From: Bactericera cockerelli
Lineage: Eukaryota > Arthropoda > Insecta > Hemiptera > Triozidae
Reading direction: 5' to 3'
Assembly (NCBI GenBank): GCA_024516035.1
Contig: CM044958.1
Span: 26,245,517-26,309,516 of the forward strand
DNA length: 64,000 nt
Below the pieces are notes generated by a model, which was not told where the DNA came from, made no database searches, and saw only the letters and a program-made list of their open reading frames with translations. Position numbers and translations under genes: made by a program. Below are positions 45,935 through 57,979 of this stretch, piece after piece; position 1 is the stretch's first letter, and each line of letters begins with the position of its first letter.

Positions 45935-48057
45935 TATTCTTCTTTTCTGCATCCTTTTTTTTATTCCCATCCTATACAGCTTTTCTTTTTCCTTTTATTT
46001 CTACTTATTGCTGACAACTAGTCGGCAACAAATGGTTGGGTGGAAGAGCTCAAGTAATTTGAGAATTCTGCCTTAACGGCCTTAAAAAATTCTAAATTGT
46101 TACAAGTCATATTTTTAGCAGTCCTGTCTGTGCTGTTTCAACTGCTTGTCCCTAACATGTGCAGCATGTACTATTTCTGGAGTTCATATCTAATATTCTA
46201 ATCCCTAGCCCCCTCTCAGGACAAGGTAAGAAATTACACACAACACTTGCCAGGGAACCGTATTTAAATTTCAAGTGAAAATCCCCAAGTGTAAACGTCT
46301 CGAAAAATAACTAGGTCATCCCACCGCTTTCGAATTTCCTCTACTTGAGATCCCAACTCCTCTTCCTCTTGTATCACTAAACTATGGAGGTAGCGTCCTT
46401 TGAATTATTACTCCAGGTATGCTCAGCTCTCATGCTAAGTGTTCAGGAGAGTGTGCTCTGGCACTAGCATATTCTTGCACAAGTTCTTTTTCTGCGTATT
46501 GCATTCCATTCAGATTGGGCTTTTAGGTCGATACTTGTAGCTACATCAAGCAAAGAGATTACTTTATAAGTTCTTTGTTATGAACCTATCATTATGTTGT
46601 TCACAATAAATTTTTTATCTTCTAAAGATTACAAAAACAAAACTCAAATCAGCTGTACTTTTGATTTCAGCACAACAATAATAGTTATCAATACTCGTAT
46701 GTGAATTATTATTATGCACATTTCGTACCTATTGGAAAATGATTTGACTGTTGGCTTTTACAGTCTAGAATTAAATGCCTGATAGAACTGAAATTGGGTG
46801 AAATTACAGTTACTTCATGACAGTTGTTGACGGGTTTTATTAGGCTTTTATTATTTATCTAGGCTAGACTGACGAAGCACAAAAGAGCATCATAACCTTA
46901 AGTGAAAGTGAGAATAACTGGGGACTCAAAATTATTTTGCAAGTAGTGGGGAGAGAGGTAAAGACCCAGGGGAGAGGTAGTTTTGAAGCTCACATCCAAT
47001 TAAAATTATAAAAATCTGTCATGAAGGGAATAAGTTTTCTATTGTTCTCATATTCAGAATTGGACGGATTGCAAAAACGAAACTTTTGCCGCTATTAATT
47101 AACGTTCTCTTCATATTATGTACAAGTCTATGCATTCTATTAGAGGTACTTAATAGAATTTTAATTTTAAATAGGTGCTTATAGAAGAGAATATGAATTT
47201 GTTAACTGTTAGGCATGTAAGGGTGTAATATTGAGTTCCATGTTAATTTTATGTGTATACTGTATATGCACCCTCCTTACCTTATTCATTACTACCAAAG
47301 TATTGCTTTCTCTTCCTTCTTTCAACCTTGGAACAAATTTTAGAGGTAGCTTAACTTCTTGTTTCAAACACCCCATTCTCAAATTAATTTGAATCTTTAC
47401 TTTAGGACAGCAAAAGTTCTAGCCATTAGAAAGCGAACATTTTCCTATTTGTTTGTCAGGTAGACTATTCTATTGTACGAAGAAATGATACCCTCTAGAG
47501 AAGGTATATTTTCTGAGGCTTAAGTATTAAGTAGGAATAAAGGGGGGTTGAAGGGGTACCCCTCGCATTGTGAAGCCTTTTTAGTGCATTTCATTCTCCG
47601 TGTTTGCCAGCTGCTTCCTCGTCAGGAGATGCACGTAGCATCGCGTAATTTCCCGCTGTAAATGTAGGGGAAAAATTAATAGGTACTTTTAGCACTATAC
47701 CATTTGAATAATAAAATTAGATAAACATAAATTGATCTATGATTTTATCAATTTTCAATTTAAATCATCTCATACGTACCCTTTATTATTTAATGTATGT
47801 AACTTTATAGGTAAAAATATTTGACATAGAAAGTGGTTTGTGGATGATACTGATTAATTAACCATTAAACTGATTGATAATGGGTCCAAGAATTGGTTCT
47901 TACCTCCCTTGGACCTAATGCGAGTTGCAGCCTTTGACACATAGGTTAGAAATAATAGAGATGTATAATATAAGGCCCTTTCTATCCTGCAAGTTACACG
48001 TGTCGATTTCTTTTTCAGTTTCTTTTAATAATTCAGATTCTTTAAAATACATATTTA
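45935..48057. other. unannotated AT-rich sequence
   Basis: No element or domain was recognised. A pattern CCCCCTCTCAG-GACAAG-GTAAGA at about 46209-46231 resembles a 6-nt microexon with splice sites but is too short to support. Confidence 0.4.
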
Positions 48058-48106
48058 AAGCATTAACCTTACATGGTGGTTACGTTCCACTAAAGAGTGT
48101 TAGGTT
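48058..48106 (+). repeat. S4 SINE 3' fragment
   Basis: AAGCATTAACCTTACATGG and TTCCACTAAAGAGTGT match the 3' end of the 34265-34480 SINE. The head and rest of the body are absent. Confidence 0.75.
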
Positions 48107-48109
48107 TAT

Positions 48110-49577
48110 TTTTAATCATTTTTGAATTTTATTAATTTTATTTTTTCTGTCATTAATGAATAGTTGCTAAGTAACCTTATCCAGTGTTATCTGGAACCCA
48201 ATGTCGTCCCTTTGCCAATCACATAATACTCTTGCATTATTGGAGGTACATCTCTCCAATACCAAACCTCCAAGTCCCATCTATGCATTTATAATTAATA
48301 ATAATTATCTACTGTTTACTTACTAGTAAATATAAAACCAGTTTCATATCTACGATTTATCTACATGAAATGTACTAAAATAAATAGGTAATTTATTGAT
48401 TGAGCCATCATGTCGAGAAATGTGGTTCCATTCTGCCATATTTCGCTGGAAGCGCTGCGCTGTGCTCTTCACTAGTAAACTAGAAATATCTACCCTCTAC
48501 CCCGCCTGTTACTATTTTAACCCTAAAAAATCTTCTAAGCATTCCCCTCCGATACTTCCTATATCGGTGAACAGTTAGGTCTAGCTGGCACTCTTCTTAA
48601 TATTCTCCTTTCCGTGGCACCGGTAGCGTTTCTTATATCACGTGGGAATTAAAGCGATTTATTTTTTTAATAAATTTCGTTGTTAATTGACTTGTTATAA
48701 ATTATCCGTTTTCATTTCTTTCAATTGATTTCCCTGTCGTGAAAAAATACTGTTTTCTGTTGATTATTATTTTCCAATCAGTACCCTGCTGTTTCGTTAT
48801 TTTTTATGTCAATCATTCCGCTATAGTTATCAATAAAGAAATAAACTATCAGTTGAAATTGTGTTTTGGTTTTAAAGTATTGACATTACCTGCTCACACC
48901 ACCATCTATTTCCGTGTTTTGAGTAACTTTACTTTCGCGCTTTTCTTTTAGTGATTTTTGTGTTTTTCACCTAATTATATCTGTATCTAGGTATTTCTCT
49001 TTTACTCTCGTTTCTTCGGAGAAGTGAAGCATTCCAAAGTAAGAACCGAATCAACTTTTTTCAATGGGTCTTTTCTGAAACCTACTTGTTTATGAGAAAT
49101 TAATGATCAATCAACACCTTTTATTAAAAGCGAAATCCACTCTCTAACTGCTCCATCATTGCCTTATTAAACCAACGCGACGTTCCATGTAACGCCAATA
49201 TTGACAGAAACATACGGGAGGTATAATGGTCCAAAAAGGTTCTTCTACTGTCGTCTAGACATGAAAAAAAATGGATTGGCCTGTTCAGGAATGACCGCAC
49301 ACATCTTAGACTTAAGCTCTGTAGTATTATAAGAAACATTAAAAAGTACATAGGAGAAACACTACTTTCTCTACAAAATAAAAGAAGAAAATTTTATGGA
49401 AAATACTAGTAAAAATAGACAGATTTCTTGTGAAAAATATATTATTACCTACTACCTTATTCGTTATGTAACTACCTATTCGTATAGTCATTGCCATCCA
49501 TATCACACTCGGTCAAATGTTTCATATGTTGAGTAGCCCTTACTGTTTTAGGATGAGTTCTATCTAACTTACTAATA
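48110..49577. other. unannotated AT-rich sequence
   Basis: Nothing recognised. Short frames (for example 48396-48578) lack domains and clear splice context. Confidence 0.4.
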
Positions 49578-49800
49578 ATAATATAATAACACTCTTTAGT
49601 GGAAGGAACCACAAGGCGAGGTTAATGCTCAAAGCATTTTCTACCACCTAACCTTCAGAGTCTAATTATTATGTAGTCAAACTCAAATTAATGAGGAAAA
49701 ATTCATGCACTGGTGGGATTCGAACAACGGATCCCTACGCTACCTGGATTAACAGATTAGCGCGTTAACCATTTGACCTGCATTGCATCTGTTAGTCAAG
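49578..49800 (-). mobile_element. tRNA-headed SINE, family S4, inverted copy
   Basis: Complement of the 34265-34480 SINE: ACACTCTTTAGTGGAAGG, ATGCTCAAAGCATTTTCTAC and the head TTAGCGCGTTAACCATTTGA. An extra plus-oriented head piece (TTAGTCAAGTGGTTAAC) follows at 49792-49808. Confidence 0.88.
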
Positions 49801-49859
49801 TGGTTAACTTATATTTTGTCTGGATCCATGTGGTGACCGCTGCCTCTCCTCTGTTTCAG

Positions 49860-49941
49860 TTTCCCCCCGAAGTGACAATAACACCGTCAAGCTGTCGGTA
49901 ACACTCTACCCCCAACCCTCTGCCATCCGATTGCCCACGAG
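49860..49941 (+). CDS. candidate internal exon 1 of an unknown host gene
   Basis: An 82-nt segment is bounded by a strong acceptor (CTGCCTCTCCTCTGTTTCAG) and the ideal donor AG|GTGAGT. Only one of three frames is open. After two leading bases it encodes 26 residues, SPRSDNNTVKLSVTLYPQPS followed by AIRLPT, and leaves two bases (AG). The segment is distinctly more GC-rich than its surroundings. The leftover phase matches the segment at 54583, where the first base completes an Arg codon. I do not recognise the protein. The alternative is a chance pairing of splice consensus. No upstream coding exon with the needed phase was found. Confidence 0.4.
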
Positions 49942-52200
49942 GTGAGTTCTTGCCTGCCCTAGTACCTAACCACCTATTATATTGAAATGAATGAACTTAA
50001 TCTCACAATTGAATCTTGTTTTGGGTAGGACATTTTTTACAGGTGAAACTTTATTAAAAACACTGTCGGAGTGACGACGCCATGGTCACTGGTTACTGTC
50101 TTGTGAGACTTTGGAAAGCAAGTCCTTATATGCAGGCGTGTTTTAGCAAGACCTATTTTATGTAAATGAAATTCGAAACAATTCTACATGCATTCTCATC
50201 TCTGAGATTCCCGAAGAATTTTACATTGTACATTGACAAGAACTACTTGAATCTATTGAGAATTTTTTCCTCTTTTATTTACTAATGTTAGTTACCTACT
50301 CTACCTGCATTATAATGAAACATAAGCTAAAGGGAAAACACTTGACTTCAGTGAGAGAAATTTCATGATTACGTAATGAACTTTTTAATGACAAAAACTT
50401 CTTGTTACTGTGATGCAAACTTGCAAGTTGCGAAGTTTCCTGTGCTATCAGGGAAGGTCATTCCGTACCAACTTCACGTGCCTTTCTTGGTATCTGCTTT
50501 GTTGAATTTATTCGTCCAAGCGGAAACTGACTCGCTACTTCATGATGAAAATTTACTTTTCATTTTTCTTGGTAAAGTGAGCAAAGGTCAAATGACAAAT
50601 TCATAGCACTTTCCTTGCTACCTACTCTTTCAATCTTACATTTTGATGTGAAAAGAAAAAAATCTTTGTTGAAAAGTTAAACTGTTCTTAATACTATTTT
50701 TCTGATTTTAATAATAGTAATAAAAAAACTGCAATTTTTTTACAACTTTTCAGTGATATCTGGTGTTTTTCTTCATTTGCTTTGGTGTGTATGTATCCTA
50801 ACTTTAAGTAGGTAATTCGACCTGTCACCATGAAGGTGAAATTAGTGTTTTTCTTTTAAAAAAACTGAATTAATGATAATATCAACCAAAATACATTATT
50901 TCAGTGCAACATTAGATGAACATATTTTTTAGACAGCATAGGGTTATTAAATAATTATTATTATTATTGTTCGAAGAAAACTTTGGTTTCTAGAAATGTA
51001 TCTTCATTTTTCATGACTAGATAGAAGTAGGTACTGAAATGAATACACTATTCACACAAAGTACCTACTCACTATTAGGTTAATATTGAGACATAATATT
51101 TATACTCTATCTTCACTCTTCATGTTATCAAATATTCACTACCCTTAAAGTAGTAATTATGGCGAGCCACAACCTCCTGGGAAGGAGTTAGACATTCAAG
51201 CTCAAACCAAACAACTTCCCATCAATTTACAATTCTACATCGGTTTTCTCTTTAAGACCTTTTAGTCTTCAGAAAAACTTTTACTTCTATCGTCTTCTTT
51301 CAAGTGATTTCTAAACTCTGAATAATATGAAAAATATATAATTATACATTAATGAACTTGTAAGTTAAGTATGGAGATAGAGGATGCCTTCCAAAAAAAT
51401 ACCACCCCTTGGCGCAGTATAGAAAAAGGAACTTTTGGATTACAAAACAAGTAACTGCCGAATTGAACCAAAAATCATTGATAGTAAGCTTGACAACGCT
51501 TTTGTCAAATAAATCAAACAATTCATTATTTGATAGTTAAAGTAATTCTGTTGAAAAAAATGTTTGTTTTATGTGACAATATTTCTTTTAGCTCCGATCA
51601 ACACAGTTTAATTTTCAAGAGGCAATTAGTTCTTCCAGTATCTCAAAAAATAAAAATTAACCCACTAGAGATAAAAAAGAGAAAATATTATGAAAAATAT
51701 GAAAACTCTTCGAAATCGGAGAAAAGCAATTAAGCATTTTTCTCATCTTGGGGCTCACGAAATTCTTAGAAGAGAGGATGGAGAATATTATCCTCTCCTT
51801 TCCTCCCGTCCACACTTGCTTTTGTTGATTTTTTTCTTTCAAAAATAATTACTGCCATTAATATAAATTTTCTTTTGTAATACTAATAGCTTTTTTTTTT
51901 GTTGCGGGAAAATGTGCAACAAAAGGAGACGGGGAAGGAGGAGAGAGAGGTCGAATAACAGGAAGCGAGTCTAAACAGAGTGGTGGCGGGAGGAGCAGGC
52001 TATGATAACGAGAAAATAGAGAGTTGAAAATGAAAAACGGTGATAGGTATTAACTGTTTTTTTTTTTTTTTTCGTTAGGATTTTCGCTGAATTGTAAACC
52101 TAACATCTACTCTTACCTATAGGCATATTTTATGTAGAATGGATTCCCCTGGGTCAGTTTAGTCTCAATAAACAAGAGATGTGAACAAAAATGAATTTCC
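49942..52200. other. unannotated AT-rich sequence
   Basis: Between the two candidate exons and left of the S1 SINE nothing is recognised. The frame at 50376-50606 (76 codons) has no domain. A purine-rich block lies at about 51905-52050. Confidence 0.4.
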
Positions 52201-52202
52201 TT

Positions 52203-52497
52203 TTTAAAAAAATAAGTGTTTCACAGCCTTTTTTATTTCGTAGCCATGAAATAGGAGCTACTGTAGACTCTTGTGGTCTGTGTTGTAGCTTGCCCATCCC
52301 GTAGTATGCCTCCCCTCTGATGGGCGAGAAATGGCACTATACTTTCCATTTAGGTGCCGGGTCAACACGAGCGCACCGGAAGGTATCCCTTACAAACAAC
52401 TGTAACCAAATTAAGAATACAATTTTTGTCGGTACGGGGATCGAACCCAGGACGTCAAGTCAAGCGAGTGCTGAACCACTGAGCCAATCGCGCGCTA
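52203..52497 (-). mobile_element. tRNA-headed SINE, family S1, inverted copy
   Basis: Minus-strand head GATTGGCTCAGTGGTTCAGC with the B box GGTTCGATCCCC, then the same body as 13190-13515, ending in an A-rich tail (T-rich on plus) at about 52202-52215. This copy keeps the A box better than the first. Confidence 0.92.
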
Positions 52498-52551
52498 AAC
52501 CTTCAGTCACTCATTTCATCATCTCGTATTTACGACTTCGTTCGAAGGTAG

Positions 52552-52614
52552 AAGTAGCCCCCTGGTAAGAAATGATTTGAAAAGTAGCCCCCTGGTAAGA
52601 AATGATTTGAAAAC
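52552..52614. repeat. 30-bp tandem duplication
   Basis: AGTAGCCCCCTGGTAAGAAA followed by TGATTTGAAA is present twice in direct succession. Confidence 0.93.
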
Positions 52615-52619
52615 CGGTC

Positions 52620-54580
52620 CATCAGGATTTTCTTGAGCACAAGGGTGCAAAAGAAACCCTAGGTGCCCCCTCTTGAGAACTTTTGTTCTCGTAGTGGATG
52701 AATAAAAAACCGTTATTTAATTTTCACCCTAAGATTTAGGCAAGACCTTTTCTTGGTATAAAAAATTTTTATCGGTGAATACAGGAATCAGATTCTGAAT
52801 ACAGAAGATTCTCTTTCTAATCTGAAACAAAATTTTGTGTTTGCATGTATCGATTATTCTTAAAATGGGGTGATATATTCATACATTTAACTAAAGATGA
52901 TCTTGGACACAAAAGTGTTTTGATAAAAATGTGATAGTCGACTGATGTACCTACCTATCATCTTGTTAACACCATAATAATATTTGGGTTTACAAATGCT
53001 AGTCTGAATTTTAGAATTTTTCCTCACAAAGTTGAAGAAAAGAAGGTTTCATATAATAGAAGAACTCAGTAGGAAGAGGAAATGGATGAGGACTAAACCA
53101 AAGAAGTTCTGCGTTGACGTTCATTTACTTTGTGTAAGAAAAAGGACACAACATTATTTCCAACTTTTGAGTGCTTTGAATTTACTTTTTTGGAGAAGGT
53201 CCGAAGTTTTTGCAGAGTTAATTTTTCTTTTTACTTCTTTGTCACTTTAAATTACTATTATCTTGGACTCTACAAGTCTACAAGTATTCTATGATCAACT
53301 CCAGGACCATTTGCCATGAAACTATTACAAGATGGAAAAGAAGTAAAATACCGGTTCCTTCTTCAAGTAGCTGAGTGATATCTCGGTTTCATATCATAGA
53401 CCTCCCTGGAATGTAGTTCGTCGTCATGAAATTTCAAACTTACAAGAAAAAGACAATGATGTGATATATTATGATATTTTATAAGATCCTCGTTTTTACA
53501 TAAAAGATAAAATCAAGTGAAGTATGAACGTGGATGAAAGAAGTTTAAGTCACACTAAAACTGTGAAAAGAATCAGGTGACTGAAGAAAACGAAGAGAAA
53601 AGATTTTCCAAAAAAGAAAAGAAAGGAACAAACAGAGGAAGAGATGAAAATAAAATAAAGTTATCTGTCATTAACTTTTTCAATTTAAACTTGTATTTAT
53701 TTCCTTGCCTTTTGTCTTCCTGTACTTTTCCTCTATTTAGTCTCTCTCCTAGCAGCCATTCTTCTAGCCAGAATGAGAGAAGAAATGTCAGATACTTTGA
53801 GGAATGGAGAGAGAAAGAGGAATGAGAAAAGAGCAGCTTTTCAAATGAAAAGTTACAGACGTTCTGTGGAGACGGATGAAACAATGGTTTATAAAATAAT
53901 GGACTTGTGCAGATTCTTAGAAAGGGGAAAATGGAAATAAACAAGAGTAAAAGTGAAAATAGCTATTCGGATTCTGATAAGCGTTAACCTTGGCATGAAA
54001 TCAGTTAGTTATAATACCATGTATATCTGGAAATTATGTACACCTCTACCAAAAAAAGTCTAAGAAAGTCACCTTCGTGAATTGTTATAAAAATGCAGTC
54101 TTTAAGAATCATTCATTAGTTTCTCTTCTACCAGTTACTCAAATAATTATTAATTATTTTTTGATCATATTTTGGCTAACTAGTGAAATTTACCAAGTTA
54201 ATAAATCTGAAACTTGACAGGTCTAACATAATAATCTCTAGTCAGAAGCCAAAGTTTTCTTCGAATATTCAAGCGACATACATATTTTGTAATGAATCAG
54301 GTACTTTTGCACTTCCTTTCAGCAAAATATACAATTTACAATTTTTACTTCTTACTAATCTCGGTATGATAACTGAAGATAGAGAAAATACATAATTTAC
54401 GTATGCATAATTTTTCCTGATAATTTTATTGTCCAAAGAAAAGTAGTGCAAATGGTTTTGAGACGTTTCAACTTGTTAAACTTATTTCTTATGTTTTAAA
54501 GAAAGAGCAGGTCGTGTATTCTTAAAACTAGATTTATTATCTTTATTATTTATTTTCTTGTCATTATTTTATTTTAATTT
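52620..54580. other. unannotated AT-rich sequence
   Basis: The long minus-strand frame at 53573-53944 (123 codons) is Ser/Phe/Leu-rich low complexity from purine-rich plus-strand DNA. No domain was recognised. Confidence 0.4.
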
Positions 54581-54582
54581 AG

Positions 54583-54742
54583 ACAAAAATCAATGGAATC
54601 TGCTATTAATCTTCGAGATGGCCTTCAACTGCTGAGTAACCCGGTTGAATCAGCATCATCAGCAATGACGTCATCAATAATAATGACGTCACCGTCACTT
54701 CTGTTTAATAAAGCCAGATGTTTACAAATTTTGAAATCGAAG
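54583..54742 (+). CDS. candidate internal exon 2 of an unknown host gene
   Basis: A 160-nt segment follows a pyrimidine/AT-rich acceptor (TTTTATTTTAATTTAG) and ends AAG|GTAAAA, an acceptable donor. Its first base completes the codon left by 49860-49941. Then 53 codons are open, QKSMESAINLRDGLQLLSNP through SLLFNKARCLQILKSK, ending in phase 0. A Met at codon 4 after the splice could alternatively be a start. The minus strand is also open here, so openness alone is weak evidence; the phase match is the main support. I do not recognise the protein. Downstream phase-0 acceptors (57412, 58604) each lead to a stop within about 10 codons. Confidence 0.35.
54666..54691. promoter_or_regulatory. two perfect CRE octamers
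   Basis: TGACGTCA occurs at 54666-54673 and 54684-54691, 18 bp apart start to start, inside the candidate exon. The octamer is the canonical CREB/ATF binding palindrome. Two exact copies this close in AT-rich DNA are unlikely by chance, though if the exon is real they may simply encode protein. Confidence 0.35.
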
Positions 54743-54744
54743 GT

Positions 54745-57710
54745 AAAATTTATTAACTTGCCAGAAACACATAGAATTTTGATTTTTAATTTCAAAGACG
54801 CAAGCATTAAGTAACTTTTGATACGTAAAGAGAAAGTATTCTTTAGGAGATTTGTTGAGCAATATATTTCTATATATAGATGATATTGAAAGGTTGTAGA
54901 GACTTGGTTGAAACATTCAATCAATGATTTATTTTCATATTATAAAGAAAAACAAATCTATTACCACACTGTTCTCTTTTAAGTAGATTTTCGAGCTTTG
55001 GACCTCTGTTCATATAGAGCTCTAGTAACGCTAGTTCTTGCAGAATTTCTGAGAGAGAAAAACTTAAGTCTCACCTACGAAAAGCTTTGTAAAATAACTG
55101 ACCAAATTTTTTATGTTGTTTAATTTATTTTGAAAAGACCCTTCTATGGATATCAATCCATCAGGTTTGTAATACATGTTTCTCCAAGTCTCAGCAAACT
55201 TGATCTTAACCATTCCTCTGTTAGCTTTTATGTGAACTTGATTTGTAATGGGAAAAGTGAAATTAGATTCTTAGACTACAAAATAATTTTATAAAACTCT
55301 AGATTTTTACACTGTAGACTAACAAAATATTATAAAAAAATCATCGACATTTTTATCAATATTTTAGAGTAGGCTTATTATCACGTCTTCTTGGGCTAGA
55401 GGTCCTCTATAGATTCCTTGCACTAAAACCAATTTTTCCTGATAAATAGATGTTTCTACTGTGTTTTTAGCCTAACTTTCTTGTAAGCTTAGTTGATTAC
55501 TGACATGTCATTATTTTTCTTTTAAAACAAACTTTTACTCTTTTCTTTCTTTGAAATCTCCATCACATTCTTCATAGATCTCGTCAGTGTATTAGAGAAT
55601 CCTACGGAAACTCTATTTGTCCTATTTCTCATGTCCATGCATCAAGCTGTAGTATATGGAACATCATATCAGTATCGTACTGTACCCGAACAGTTTCCTT
55701 TAATTAGCCTTTTTCAAATGTCTGCAAATTAAATTAACAAGTCCCATGTATGTTTGTTTCTTGTGCTTCCCCTAGCCAGATGAAACTTTCTATGCCACAG
55801 AACCCTAGTCATCCTCTTTCCTACTATCAACCTGACTCACTTACTCTTTCATGTTTCAATACTCCTTTAGCTTTTATATTTGCTAGTATTAAAGTTATGT
55901 GCCTGTTTTAATATTAGGAATTCCTTCCACTCCCTAACTTAGGGATGTCAGACCCATCTACTGCTCCTTGGTTTCAAGTCAACTGTTTGTTCACCATCCC
56001 ACACCAATTTTTATCACTCTCATGGAAAAACTTAGAATTTTTCAACTATATGTTTAGGAGTATCGTTGATTTTATTTCACTCTATGTGTCAATAATGCAT
56101 GTTAGGAATTTGTAAACATCGTATCTCATTGGTTTTTTTTGTTACATTGAATTAAATTTATATGAAATGAATTGGCCTCTTATTACCTTATAGTGAATCA
56201 TGATTTTGAATAGTAGAAAATACTAATAGTATTAGAGATTTTACAGCGTTGCAAGATCTCTAACTTAGATCCATCCAAACATTGTCTTCTTGGGTGTAGA
56301 GTATTTTCCACTACTCGGAATCAACGCGTCAACTGTACATAATTATATAGATGTTATTGTCAGAAAAAAGACCTAAAAGCTACGAGTAATGCTGTCGCTT
56401 TTCACTCTCCGCCATTGTATTGGGGAAACCTTGTACTTTTATTTTTGTATTTTGAAATCATCTAAATAGATTTGGGTACAACTTTGAACATCTATTTTTA
56501 AATTGTTGTATCTTTGTGCCATGATATGAGAATACTTTATGTCTAACTTGTTGTGTATTTTCTTTCAAGAAATGCTTTTTGGGAGCCAATATATTTGAAT
56601 TATTTTGTTTTTTTACAGGGTTATACGTATCTATGAGTTCACCCAAAATAAACACTATAGTCATTTAACAATATAACATGTTTATTCTTGATTTTGTTAA
56701 ACATTTGATGTCATTAAATTATTAAAGTATCAAAATGATAACAACTACGCATTTCCAGAAACTTCATAAAAATCGTATAAAAGTATTGACCTTGACGTAT
56801 TACCCTGTTCATAACCTTTTACATCTAATACCATGGAACTTAGACGCTAGTGAGGGGTGGGTTATTTGATTAGTCTTTAGATAATTTTTAATTTGTTCTT
56901 TTTGTCTCTATTATATTCAATGTTTTGCCATTCACGGAAACTTTTTATATCACACTATACACATAATGCGAATTGCTGGGTTCTAAATCTTTCTTTCTCT
57001 ATTCTAGATTTATATATGTGTCTTTGATTTTTGATTTTTAGTTTTAGATGTATACCTACCCCATAAGTGTCATGACCATTTCTCTACTAATAACTATCTT
57101 TCTACCTAGATTTCTATGACCGTGTAGATTCTTTGTCTTTTCCAAATTGTTGTTGTCGTACTTTTTCATCATGTCGATTTGTTTGATGCCATTTTCTAAA
57201 CTTTTATCTAAGCTGACATGTTACAAAGTGTATAGGTATTACTCAACAAGGTGAAAAATCAATGTTTTCCATAAATTATCATTTGATAAATCTATGAATA
57301 TAATAAGTTTAGGTATAAAACTTTCTATATGTATTTTATAAGAAAAACATGAAGGTAAGTAAAAAAACTACAGAAATTGTAATCAAGCTATGTTAATATA
57401 TCTATTTTCAGGATACTAAATAACTGTGATCACATTTGGTTGTTTTATTTATTCTTGGACACCCAGTATATTATAAAAAAATTGAAAATGAAAATTTGGA
57501 GCATTGCCATCAGAAGAATTGACTTCAATGTTCTATCTGTAAATTTAAAAAACTTGACTATTAATAAACATATCAGCATCATTGTAGATATTAGTATTTT
57601 AAAAATATAGTACATTATTTAACCCGAAACAAATAATCTCCTCCTTAAAATATTACCTAACTGAACCATCAATAACGTATTTTCAAATCCTAACTGGAAG
57701 GAAAATTACA
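54745..57710. other. unannotated AT-rich sequence
   Basis: No repeats or domains were recognised. An acceptor-like TTTGTTTTTTTACAG near 56597-56611 is followed within 20 codons by stops and an AATAAA at about 56647. Confidence 0.4.
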
Positions 57711-57715
57711 TAATG

Positions 57716-57975
57716 CAACCATAGAATTCCCTGTGAGAACTGGTAACGCCCTCTTTGGGCACAAAAAACAAGAGGTTGCCTCATCTACGTATATCACTCT
57801 GCCCTGTAGAAGCAGTGAGGGTGCTCCCTGGTACTTGTACTGTTTCCCCATGAAACCTGAGCCTGCACCCTCAGCCCAGCAGGATATCCGCTTGTTTTGT
57901 TCTCTTACAAATACTAGTCTTCCTATCTCTTATCTTTGTTTCCATATTTACCATAGTTATTATAGTCTACATTAA
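57716..57975 (+). other. GC-richer open segment, possible exon
   Basis: About 86 codons are open in one frame (EFPVRTGNALFGHKKQEV, then CRSSEGAPWYLYCFPMKPEP). About the first 190 bp are much more GC-rich than the flanks. A nearby CCATAG could be an acceptor, but its pyrimidine tract is poor and its phase does not match candidate exon 2. No domain was recognised. Confidence 0.25.
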
Positions 57976-57979
57976 AATA

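Noticed and set aside
46209..46231. 6-nt microexon GACAAG between perfect-looking splice sites
   Set aside because: Far too little sequence to distinguish from chance without transcripts.
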